This document shows, one piece after another, positions 22,705-33,961 of a DNA stretch of 64,000 nt. Location: positions 2,231,623 to 2,295,622 of the forward strand of contig NW_004450481.1 of the NCBI RefSeq assembly GCF_000321225.1, read 5' to 3'. Position numbers and translations under genes: made by a program. The notes under the pieces were generated by a model. That model was not told the DNA's origin. It did no database searches and was given only the letters and a program-made list of their open reading frames with translations. The DNA is from Odobenus rosmarus divergens. Its lineage: Eukaryota > Chordata > Mammalia > Carnivora > Odobenidae. Position 1 is the first letter of the stretch. Every line of letters starts with the position of its first letter.

Positions 22705-23255
22705 CCTCAGGCTCAGTCTGGGCCATGGCTCTGGGTGAGTTATGTGACTCAGGAACAGGGAGGAGGTCCGCGTCCTGCCACTCTAGTGCCTGGATTCCTC
22801 CCCCACTCAGTGAGGGGGAGGGTTTTCTGATGGGTGCCAGGTACAGGCTAGGGTGGGAAAGGAGCATTGGCGAAGTGTCTGCACAGCAGAAAGCAGCCCC
22901 TGGGTCCTGGCCTCCCTTCGCCTTGTTCTCCAGGCCAGCTAACAGCATTGGCATTACCCATCCTGCCCTCCCACTACCACCCTGTGCCCTTTCCTACCAG
23001 AGGGGCCTCCTTAGTATTGCTTGGGGGCAAAATGCTAACTGAAATGTGGGATCCACACTGGCCGGTCTCATAGGAGGATGGGTCCACCCTGCTTCAGCTC
23101 CTACAAGTCTGTTTTCTCCCCTGCTCGTCTCTCACTTATAATATGGGTTGTAGGTGCCTTGCTCTGCTGGACAGAGGGCAGGGACCAAGCTCTTCTGCCT
23201 CCAGGGGTCCCAGGCCAGCCACTACTGCCCAGTAATAAAAGACTCTGTTAGTTGA
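22705..23255 (+). other. ARMC6: ARMC6 3' untranslated region
   Basis: It runs from the stop codon to just past the AATAAA at 23234-23239. The end point is inferred from the usual 10-30 nt spacing. Confidence 0.75.
23234..23239 (+). terminator. ARMC6: ARMC6 poly(A) signal AATAAA
   Basis: This canonical hexamer lies about 530 nt after the stop codon. T/G-rich sequence (CTCTGTTAGTTG) follows. Confidence 0.8.
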
Positions 23256-26200
23256 ACAATGGAGGGGTCTCTTCCATAGCGCGGTGGAGTATGGGTGCTG
23301 CCTCCAAGTGGCCTCAGAGAATGGGAGAGGGGCAGACGTCTGGGGAGGCCATGGGGTTGCTGAGGAAAGCAAAGGGGTTTTGAGAACAGCCTGGGATATA
23401 TGATCTGCTGTCACTCCCAGACAGGCAGTCTGCTGGGGCCGTGGTTCACACCTGGGGCCTCAGCCCCAAGGCCACTGTTTCTGATTATGTGTCACTCAGC
23501 TCTGTGGCCTTGAGCTAGTGACGTAATATCTCTGAGCCTTGATTTGATCCTCTGTGAAATGGGGAGAGGGGAAAAAGAACCCGCTCTGAAGGGTGTGCAA
23601 GCAGAGCTGGGCCCACGGGAGGCACCTGATTGTCCTAGCTTCACCACCTCCGTTCACCCTAGAAAGCCTACCCTGTACTTGTCTTTTTTTTTTTTTAAAG
23701 ATTTTATTTATTTATTTGAGAGAGAGAATGAGATAGAGAGAGAGCACGAGAGGGAAGAGGGTCAGAGGGAGAAGCAGACTCCCTGCTGAGCAGGGAGCCC
23801 GATGCGGGACTCGATCCCGGGACTCCAGGATCATGACCTGAGCCGAAGGCAGTCGCTTAACCGACTGAGCCACCCAGGCGCCCTATCCTGTACTTGTCTG
23901 CCCGGCTGCTTGAGGTCATTGCTCACCGGGTGGCTTGGGCAGCCTGCCTTCCTTCTTGAGCCTCAGTTTCCCATCTGTAGTATGGACATCACTGTTGCTG
24001 CCCCAGACACCCCCACTGTACCCCCAAAGTGTTCTGGGGGTCCCTAGGCAGCTGTGCCTGGCAAATCCCAGCGCTCCTCTGCATTACACTGCATTTACAG
24101 GACTTGGGGGTCATGTGGTCACCTGGCAGCCTGTGCATCCCATGTGGCCCAGTCAGGGTTGGGTAGCTTCAAGAGTCCTGGTGGGCTCCAGGCACGGTAC
24201 CTGACCTCTCCAGCCCACACACTGGGAGCCCCTCACCTCTTTTGGAACACCCAGCCCGCTGCTTGTCATTCATCTCCCCTAGCTTGAGGAGGGCCTGAAT
24301 TTGGTCCTTGATATCAGCTCAAGCCCTTTCCTGGAAGGCTCCTGATTTCCGTGGCTAATGTGAATAGCTGGCAGAGATGGGTAGCATCACCCTGGTCCTA
24401 ACTCCCCGTGGTGGCAAATTGTTCCCTACTCCTGGCTGGGAGGGCCTTGCCAGTTCAGGGGGGCTGACATGAACCTCTGACCTCTGGGGAACAGTCATTC
24501 CCCACCAGGAACTCACCCAGCATGTAAAAGGATCTTGCACCTGCTTCAGGCTGCCTTGCCTTGACTTCTGCCACCCATGTGACCTCAGGGTAGTCTGTAA
24601 GCCCTGTGAGCCTCATGTATCATCATCTGTCTCATGGGAGGTGGGTGGTGCCAGCCCATTTCTGGGGAAGCCTGAGGTGCTTTTCCTGTAATTCCTGCCC
24701 CAGCTCTGCTCTCAGTCTGCCCAAGGCTCCCCATTGCCCTCTCCATAAAACTAACTGTCCTCCAGGCCCTGCCCACCTCCCAACCTCATCTTCCCTACCT
24801 TCTCTTCTAGTTGTCTTTCTAGCCACACCAGCTTCCCCCGCTAAGGCCTTTGCACATGCTGTCCTTACATGGAGCACCTTTCCCCCAGCCCTCCCCATGG
24901 CAGGCTCCTCCCTGGCACCAGGTTCTAGCTCACATGTTGCCTCCATGGGGAGATCCTCTTCTGTTCCCCTTCACTGGTGCTCTGGTCCCATCACCTCTTG
25001 TGCTGTGTCTCTGAGCTCTGAGCCTATCTAAAGTCGCCTTGCTTGTGTGCTTTTGTGTTTGTCCCCTACTGCCCGTCTGTTGCATGTAGGCAGGCTCCTG
25101 TCTCCCTGCTCTGCTCCAGCTTCCTGTAAATGTTTTTGAACATACACGTAAATAATAAAGGGGTGGTTTGGAGGGAAGGCTGAGTGCTCTGCTCCCCTTA
25201 GCTCCTGGCCAGCCTTCCTACAGCTGCAGGCTGCTCTGGGGAGGCAGGGCTGCAGCTTCTCAGTTCTTCCCACCTTAATCCAAAGAACGGGGCTTCGTCA
25301 GTGGGTGTGGCTCAGGGTCTGCTTGGAAATCCCCAGGTTTTGCGGGCATATCATTGAGGTTGGCCAAACCTGGGTTCCAGTCCCTGCTCTGCCACCTCAG
25401 GTGAACCTCAGCCTCCTCTCCTGAAAACAGATTAAGTGTATTGCTACACAGGGCCACAGCCCCCAGCAAGGCACACAGCCCCTCTCTGAGTGCTTGCCAT
25501 CCTCGTTGATGACATGGAAACCAGGGCCGAGGAGAAAACCGCTGCAAGGGAGGGGCCAGCACATTCAGGCTTTGCCTCTATTGCTACGCAGCCTCTCTGA
25601 GTCTCTGGGAGGCTGCGTGAAACTGCCTTGAAACCAGCTGGGCTTGGTTGACCTCACTGTTGAATTAAGCAGGTATCCTTCCAGCCAGGGAAGGACCCAG
25701 GGTCCTGGCTTATGAACACATCTTTGAGAGGCAGGGCCTATGAACCCCATTTTCCAGACGAGAAATAGACTCGCCGGCCTTTGAGGGGCCACAGTGGGAT
25801 GAGAACCCAGCTTGGCCTGCCTCCACGCCCCTCCTCTCTTGCCAGCGTTGCTAACCTGACCTTGGGCAAATGGCTCTCTGGCTTCTGTTGATTAAGCCCT
25901 GTCACTCTGCCCAGGCCTGGCTCATAGCCATCATGTCACATGATTCCAGGGATCCCTGAGAGGTAGAGGAGACTGGGGGGCAGAGAGACAGTGTCCTGCC
26001 CAGAGCCAGCCAGGCTGACTCGGAAGAGCTGGGATCCCAGGCACCCTGGCCAGGCACAGCTGAAGTGCCCACAGAGGGGGTGTCAGTTGCTGATGCCAAG
26101 GGGCATTACTGGCCATTGTTGGAAGGCAGCAGGGAGCTTGGCCGGCGCCAGCATGCTGACAAACAGACAGAAGCCAGAGCCCAGGCAGTGTCTTTGGCAC

Positions 26201-28100
26201 CCTCAGGAGAGGCAGCCTGGTGTTGGGCTGCTGCCTGACCCTTGCCTCAGTTGGCACTGTCCCTAGGGGTACTGTGGGACCTTCCAGGAGCTTGCTGCCT
26301 CCCTCCCAGGGCCTGGCAGGTGGGTGCTGTGGGTAGGGACTTCTGTAGCATATCTCCCTCTCTGGGTGGCAAACCCCACCCATAGTTGGTCTATGTCCAC
26401 ATTCCATGAAGCGCTATTTACAGAAAGGGAAACAGGCCCCGAGAACAGTTTATCCATCACCAACACTCAGCAAGTGCTGGCTGTGGACCAGTGAAGTTGT
26501 GAGTGTTTTACTTCTATTCATCTCGTTAGTGCTGCCTTCAACCCTGGGAGGTAGTTGGAGAAACTGAGGCAAAGAACTTGAGTCCTTTGCTGAAGGTCTG
26601 GTGGCCAGCAAGTAAAAAACAGCAGAGATTCAAACCCAGCCTCCGGCCCTTTGAGCAAAGAACACTTACAGTATGAGGATCAGTTGTCTCATCGGCAGAG
26701 TAGGTGCTGTCCCCTCCCCCCACCGTCTGGAAATCAGGTCATGAGATGGTATTTGGCCCAGTAAGGACCTGATACCCATTAGGTGTTTAGCAGACCTCAG
26801 TGTCCTCCTCTTGTCCAGGGAGCAGAATGGAGACCAGGGCTTGGAAGTTGGCTGGGAAGCAGGGAGGTATGGGAGAGAGGCCCAGGTGGGAATATCATGG
26901 GAATATTGTCAGTCAGATGGTGGCCTCAGTCTAGTGACATCGACAGTGTGAGCCTCAGTGTTTTCCCTGTTCTCCATAGTCCTCCATACTGGGAGCTCTT
27001 CGAGATGTTGTGGATTAAGCACAGGGGGCTTGCCCAGCCCCGAAATGTGAACCCTTATTAAGGCCTAGCTTTGGTTTGCTCCCTCCCAGCATTCCCTGGT
27101 TCTGAACTTGATCTCCACCAACCCTAGCCAGCACCTAGAGGAAATAAGAGTCAGTATCTAGGAACATTTGTAACCCTCTCTGCGCTGGAGATTAAGAGAG
27201 TGCACTTGGTGAGTCAGAGAACTGGGTGGACTTGGGAGGAGTGCCAGTGACACAGCGGGGCACTGGATGGCAGGTGTCTTCTCTAAACTGCTGGCATCTG
27301 TCTACAAAGAATCCCATGAACTTCACCTCATGGAGAAGCTGAGGTTCACAGGCCAGATGGTCCTGCAGAGGGTCAAATGCTTTCACCAGAAGGTCAAGGC
27401 AAGGGCTAGGATATAAGTTCTCCTAGGGGAGCAGCCCGAAAGAGGAAAGATCAAGGTGTAGGGATCATTGTCCCTGAGGAAACCGATCCACAACCACCTT
27501 GCCCAAGGTTATGTAGTGGGCCAGTGGCTGGACATGGATTTGACCCAGATCGCTCAGGCCCCTGGTGGCTCTTCCCTGACACTGTCTTTTACCCCACTTC
27601 CAAAGAGCAGGCTGCTCTAAATTCACCTCCAGATTCAGCCACTTGAGGCGCTGTGGGTGAGGACCTAGACCTCTCTGCACTCTGGTTTCTGTAAAATATG
27701 GCCAGTGGTCGCTTTGACCTCATGAGATAGTGGTTAGTTTTCAGTTGATTCACAAAAGGCTTATCCGGGAGCAGGCCGGATGGGGATGTCACTGGATCCC
27801 ATAAAGGAGAAAGCTCGAAATCAGAAAAGTCCAACACTTCCAGAAAGCCACAAAGCTCATGGGTAGGATTCCACCTGTTTCCACATCTTCACAACAAACT
27901 GGAGCTTCAGAGGACGAGCCTGAGTGACCTCAGAGAGTCTGCCTTCTCCGTGTCATTGGCAGGGAAATAGCGGGGAGTGAAGGAATGTAAAATTATCCAG
28001 GAGTCTTTCAGCTGCGGTGGCCCATGTTCACAGCCAGAGTTGGAGGTCCTGCTTCTACGCTGCGAGGTCCAAGGGCCAGCCTCTACGACACAGCACCAGG
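23256..28100. other. Intergenic DNA between ARMC6 and SLC25A42
   Basis: No coding exon is supported. It contains one SINE (23685-23883), MIR traces (about 23455-23580 and 25370-25520) and otherwise unique-looking DNA. All open frames here are short and unrelated to proteins I know. Confidence 0.6.
23685..23883 (-). repeat. SINEC minus copy with target-site duplication
   Basis: Poly-T and AAAGATTTTATTTATTTATT lead to TGAGCCACCCAGGCGCCC. The flanks share CCTGTACTTGTCT (just before 23685 and from about 23887). Confidence 0.93.
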
Positions 28101-28539
28101 GTACCCCGCCCGGGGCGTCTGAGGCCACCTACGGCCGCCGCGCTCTCCTGCCTTGCCCGGAGGCACACCGCCGACGGCCCCTGCCACCGGCCGCAGGGCC
28201 TGCCCGTCTTCGGCGTCGCAGCCAATCCTCATCGCCCTCTAGGCTACGCCCTCCGTCTCGCGCGGGCCTCGCCTGCCACTTCGGAGCCCTGCCTTTCCCC
28301 CCTAGGGATTGGTCATCAGGGCTGCTCGTCTTCTGCCAGAGCTCCAATCCTCGTCTACCTCCCGGCCCTCACCTCCCAGCACCTCGCACCCTGTGGAACC
28401 ACCTCTGGGACCAAAAACCTCACCCAATAGCCTGCCTCTACCCCTCAGTGATTGGCTCTAGGGGCTGCCCGTCTGTTTCATGCCAACCAATCCCTGTGTT
28501 TCCCAACGCCGATTGGCCAGCGTGCAACCAATCGGAGCG

Positions 28540-28652
28540 TGGCGTGAACCCCACCCGCAGCGCGCGCTGGGGGTGCGCGAGGCGGGGCCGTGGTGGCCCG
28601 AGGCGGCGGCGGCGGCGGCGGCGGTGGTGGTGAAGGCGACGCGTCCTAGCCG
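28540..28652 (+). other. SLC25A42: Probable SLC25A42 5' non-coding exon
   Basis: A good donor (TAGCCG|GTGAGG) lies at 28653-28654 directly after the (CGG)n run. The start is estimated from the last CCAAT box. No ATG that fits the protein is nearby; the coding start is 17 kb downstream. Confidence 0.5.
28602..28624 (+). repeat. (CGG)n run in SLC25A42 5' exon
   Basis: There are about eight CGG units followed by GGTGGTGG. The run falls in the predicted 5'UTR. Confidence 0.85.
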
Positions 28653-31600
28653 GTGAGGCGGAGCAGAGGGCGCGGGGTGGTGCAGGCGTCCGGGGTCCCG
28701 CGCCCCTCGGGCCGAGCCAGGGCGAGGCACGGTCTTGTCGTGGGTCCTGGGGCGGGGGCAGGCGAGGCAGGGCGTGACAGCAGTGTCGCAGGGGTAGGGA
28801 GAGGTTAAAGCCCTCCCGTACACCCCACGTCTGGTGTTCCTTGGAGACCCTCCCAGCCGGATCTGAACCCTCACGGTCAGTCCACACACGCCTGACACCA
28901 CGTCCCTTCTTGTTAACAACACCCCCCCCCATACACCTGAGACTGTCCACCTCGTTGACATCCCCCACATCTCTGGGGCCGTGTCCCCAGGCGCTCGGCA
29001 CAGTTGGATCTTCACACCCACACGCACTTGGGTCCATGTCCCCACCAATATTCTCCCTCACACACCTGCCACCGCCCCCGCACTCATGGACACCCCCCAC
29101 ATCACCTAAAATTGTTCCTCTTGATGAAACCTCCACACCCAGAGCCATGCACCCCCACCTCTGCCACTGGGCCTACACCCTCTCCACCCATGCCTGAGCC
29201 TATGATGCTGAACTCGTGGCCCCCCACTCACACCTGGGCCAGGTTATATCCCCTCACTGATTTTGCTCACATCCAGGTCTGTGCCCCTCTCTTTTGCCTC
29301 CTCCCTTCAGCCACTTGGGTCAGGGCCCTCAGGTACTCTCCCCCACCCCTGCACCTGCCCTGTGCCTTTCCAGGCCCTCTTTCCATCACACATCCCCGGT
29401 CTGTCCCCCACCCGTACTTTCTTACATGTGCCCCTATATTTGTGCCTCTCTGTAATCCTTGAATCGCACCCCCCCCACCCAGGTCCCCCAACATTCACCC
29501 GAGCCTAGCTATCTCAGGATAACTGCACCCTCCCCCACCCAAAAGAAAAGCCCACCCAGATGTTATCTTTTCGTTTATGGCAGTCTGTAAAGTGATTTCC
29601 AGGCTTACAATAATCCCTTTGGCCAGGCGAAACCAGAATTCTCTCCATTTTACCAGCAACAAACCTAAAGAGACTTGAACTGGGGAGGCAGAGCCCATCC
29701 CTCGCTGAGCATTGCTGACCCTTCTCTGTAGACCTTCCCCATTTTTGCCCATCTGTTGTGCTTATTTCTGAGGGACTGGCAGGGGAGGGGACCCCCTCCT
29801 TCCCTGCAGCTGTTCCTCAGGAGTCATGACGTTGAGTCCGGAAAGACTGAGCTGTAAGGGGCGGCCTCTGAACGTTGCTGTAGCACGTGTCTCTGTGTCC
29901 TGGGGCTGGGTGGGGGCGGGGACACTGCAGGAGCGGGACTTCAACACCTTGGGTGCCTCCAGCGGCACCCAAGGGTGGTGTCAGCTTCCAGCCTCTCGCC
30001 CCAGCTCTTGCAGACCGAAGCCCCTTGCTGACCCTCAAGAACTCCTGGGGCTCTTAAAGCCGATAAACCTAGAGAGTAAGGAAACACTCTACAGAGTGAG
30101 GAGAGCTAATGTTAAAGCCACCTAGAGCCAAACTGTAAAACTGGAGCCTGGTGAGGTGCTGGGAATAATGATTTTTCTGGAACTTTAGAAGTTCCCTGGA
30201 GTATGATTTGCAAGTGTGCAGCATAGAAGACGGTAGCTTTGTTGTGGAAAAGTAATAACGTGGTGCGGTTTCCTGCAAGGTTTGCATAGCACCTCTTACC
30301 CCCCTCTGTCTCTCCCGCCAGAATGTGCCAGAGGGTCATATCACCTTCGCCTTCTCCTGTAGAAACGAAAGCCAGTGGGGTTTTCTGTCCACATTCAAAA
30401 GGCATCATTTAAAGTGGGTGTGTTTATGTGTGTGCATGTGTATGTACATGTAGATGTATACACATACACGTTCATATGTACATGTGGTCACGTTTTATAT
30501 ACTACAAATGTATACACGTTACATATATACACATATACAAATATATAAACTTTGATAAGGTAATCGATGTACCTGGTTAAAAAAAAAAAGTACAAAAGGA
30601 CATACAGTGAAAACCAAGCAGGTTTGTCTGCACCGGGTACCCTTCTGGAAGCATCCATTGTTAACTTGCCCCGTTTCCTTCCAGAGATAGTCTATGGCTT
30701 GGGGGGAGGGGATGTATATCCCCCACCTCTTTTAAACCCCTGATAAATTTACATGAGATTTTTATCAAATGGGTGTGCCAGAGTTATAGCCAGTCCCTTA
30801 CCGACGACTGTTGAAGTTGTCACTCATATTTTCTCCTACAAACTGAGCTGAAATGAATAGATGGACCCATGCATGAGCAAATATGCAATGAACGTGTGTG
30901 GGGCTCGAGCCCAGACACTTCTGAAACCTCCTGGTCTTCGGGGAGTTTCCTAGGAGTGGCCAGGCCAAAGGGCATGTCCATTGAAATGGTTAATGTTCCT
31001 CCAGAGAGTTTGTGCTGCCATCAGTTTTCTCTCAGCTGTGAAACTGGATTGCTTAATTCCTCTCCCAGCAGCCAGAACAGTTACTATCAAGTGTCCTGGT
31101 TTCTCCAATCTGATAGGTAAAGCTCAGCCCGAGAGATCTTTCGAACACCACTTCTGGGCTTTCTATTCAACTCTTGGGTGTTCTGGCCTGTGCAGTGGTG
31201 ATTAAACATTGTATCTGTTTCTTTTCCCCAGTTGGACTAAAGTTCAGTCCAAGGAATATTTGAGTCCCTCCTCTGTGGAGCTCTGGAGGAAACCTCGGGT
31301 TTGGGGGGCGGGGGCGTTCCTTGCAAGAGAGAGACATGGGCATTGGCCATAGTCCTGGGAGGGGAGGTTTAAAATGTTGGCTGTTACTAAGTTTTTGTTT
31401 TTCCACTTGGATCCGGCAAAAGAACTTGACTGTCAGTTGAGATTGAGATAAGTCAGATGTTAAATCTTTTGGGGAGGTTGTCCGCTATTTCCCACTACTG
31501 GCGCCAGGTGGAGGGCATCATCAGACTGAGGTCAGGCCTTTTCCCACCTGTCATCCTGTTTTTGTTCTTCTGTTTTGTCAGTTAGACACTAGAGGAATAC

Positions 31601-32025
31601 TGAGATGATCGGAACTATTCGCTTGATTGGGTTTTGCAAACCAGCTCTTTTAAAAATGTGTTATATTCTTTATTTGAAGTGTGAGATACTTCTTAATAAA
31701 AAGTTTATAATGTGCACGTGAGAAGAGAGTGTAAAGGATAACAAAGCTAACACTTAGCTGAAGAAGTAGAACATGGCCCCCAGTAGCCCCTCCCTGGTCA
31801 CTGCGCTATTTTTAAAATATGCTTGTCAGCGTTTGTTTTCTTCCCTGAGTACCTTTTGCTGCAGCTGAGTGCTTGGATTCCAGGGTCTCAACAAAGATCA
31901 GCAGAAGCCAGGTTTTCTGTCGGAGCTGTGTCAGTAGGGCAGCCTGAGAGGTCCAGGGAGGGGAGGAGTGACCTCAGGGTCATGGGCAGGTCACCAGCCA
32001 GTACCAGGAGTGTTGTCTTAGACTC

Positions 32026-32745
32026 CAGTCATGTTAGTGTCCTGGGGCTGCTGTAACAAGGCGTTAGCAGGAGCTAAAGATGGAATGTTTCTGTCTCCTT
32101 AAAATTCATATGTTGAAAGCTAATCCCCAACATGATGGCATTAGGAGGTGGAGCCTTGGGGAGGTGATTAGGTCATGAAGATGGAGGCCTCCTGAATGGG
32201 ATTAATGCCCTTATAAAAGAGGCCCTCACCCCTTCTGCTTTGTGAGGCACAGCAAGAAGACATCTGTGGACCAGGGAGAGGGCTCTCACCAGACACCCAG
32301 TCTGCTGGCGCCTTGATCATGGACTTCCCAGCCTCCAGAACTGTGAGACATACGTTTCTGTTGTCTAGATGCCACCCAGTCTACAGTCTTCTGTCACTGG
32401 CCAAAACAGACTAAGACTGCAGGGTCATTTCCTACTGGGGGATCTGAGGGAGAATCTTACCAGGCCTGTCTCCTGGTTTGGTGGCTATTGGCAGTCCTTG
32501 GGGTTTTGGCTTGCAGCCACATCATCCCATTCTCTGCCTCCATCTTCACACCCACGTTCTTCCCCGTGTGTTTTTCTTCTTACAAGGGCACCTGTCATGG
32601 GATTTAGGGCCCATCATAAATTCAGTATGATCTCATCTCAATATCCTTAACTCATTTCATCTGCAGAGACCCTGTTTCCAAATATGGTGACCTTCTGAGG
32701 TTCTGGATGGCCATGAACTTTGGCAGGGGACACCATTTAACCCCT
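32026..32745 (-). repeat. MLT1-type MaLR LTR, split by a second LTR
   Basis: The segment 32026-32068 (GTTAGTGTCCTGGGGCTGCT) and the segment 32404-32745 (CTTACAAGGGCACCTGTCAT ... CATCTGCAGAGACCCTGTTT) form one reversed MLT1-like LTR. These are ancient solo LTRs with no retroviral genes. Assignment is from memory of the consensus. Confidence 0.65.
32069..32403 (+). repeat. MaLR (MLT1-like) LTR nested in another
   Basis: It begins near AAATTCATATGTTGAAAGC and ends with GTTGTCTAGATGCCACCCAG ... CAGACTAAGAC. This is the plus-strand pattern of the same LTR family that surrounds it in reverse. Confidence 0.6.
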
Positions 32746-33788
32746 CCAGCTGCGAAGCCAGAAATTCTGCCAGGATGTTATTCAAAGAAGTGCTTGTCTA
32801 GCTGCCTCTGCGGTTTCAGGCAAAACAGGGCTGGTAGGGTTGGAGCGTGCAGCCCCTCATTCACCTGCCTTCCTACTGGAAGGCGGAGGCATCTGCCCAG
32901 AGCTAGCAAAGACCTGGGCAAGTGAATGTATATGTATGTTTTGCTCTTTGCCAGCCGCTTGGCATGTGCTTACCGGACTGTGAGCTTGGCCCTGGATCAT
33001 CCCAGTTTATAGAAGGGTCACCAAGGGGAGAAGATAAGGGGAGCCAAGATGGACATAGGTCAGCCAGAATCCAGACACCTGTCCCTTAAGCAAGTCACCG
33101 GTGGCACTCATGCTTTCTGCCACTGCTAGACATGGGCGTCTGTAAGCCACACCGAAACGCCACCATGGTGCCTGGAGCCTGGGTGACCATACCGTTCTTC
33201 TACAGTCTGTAAATACCTGTGGGACAGGGACAGGTGCAGAGGAGGCAGAAACACTGGGGCTCAGAAGGGTAGGGGACTCAGATGTGGATCAGTTCGCACC
33301 ATGTGATTGGGGCTCTGGAATTGATGAGTTCTAGCAGAGGACTGGGATGCTAACTCCGGGAGGGGAAGGTTCTTAGAGATCTGAAAGCCAGCAGGGAGTT
33401 AACTAGATGGCAAAGCATTGTAAGCAAAGGGAACAAGAAAGCCTGGGTATTTTGAGGCCCAAGGCACTGAGCTTGAGAGGAAATTGAGGGACCTGGTCCA
33501 TGGAGCCCATGACAGGCACAGGAGGGGATTCACCTTGAGGCTGCTGCCAGCAAGGCATGGTCACCATGCCTGAGCTTAGAGCCCGTAGCAGCCTGTGCTT
33601 GCTTCCCCAGCACAGGGGACCAGGACCAGGACAGGAGACACCTTGTGACCAGTTGCAACCAGTTGCAAGCCTTCCCTGATGAAATGTGCCCAGGAAGTGC
33701 TCCCGACAGATGTCATCACTGTTATTCCATCTCTAGGTCATGTGCCTTTGCCATGGGATGAGTGGAAAAAGAGAATATATATGTTTCT

Positions 33789-33961
33789 TTTTTTTTTTAA
33801 GGTTTTATTTATTTGTCAGAGAGAGAGAGCACAAGCAGGGGGAGTGGCAGGCAGAGGGAGAAGCGGACTCCCCATTGAGCAGGGAGCTGGATCCTAGGAC
33901 CCTGGGATCATGACCTGAGGCGAAGGCAGACGCATGACCGACTGAGCCACCCAGGTGTCCC
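33789..33961 (-). repeat. SINEC minus copy
   Basis: Poly-T and AAGGTTTTATTTATTTG lead to GAGCCACCCAGGTGTCCC. AATATATATGTTTC occurs on both sides as the target-site duplication. Confidence 0.9.

Larger units (their letters stand above)
28100..28760 (+). promoter_or_regulatory. SLC25A42: SLC25A42 CpG-island promoter with CCAAT array
   Basis: This CpG-rich region has eight CCAAT cores. Five are on the plus strand, at 28222, 28344, 28424, 28487 and 28528. Three are reversed as ATTGG, at 28308, 28451 and 28512. CCAAT boxes are bound by NF-Y. GC boxes (GGCGGGGCC near 28582) and a (CGG)n run at 28602-28624 follow, just before the probable first exon. No TATA box is seen. Confidence 0.8.

Noticed and set aside
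28438..29148. 236-codon minus-strand open frame across the SLC25A42 CpG island
   Set aside because: Arg/Gly/Pro-rich product created by the (CGG)n run and C-rich DNA, with no recognisable domain; promoter sequence explains it.
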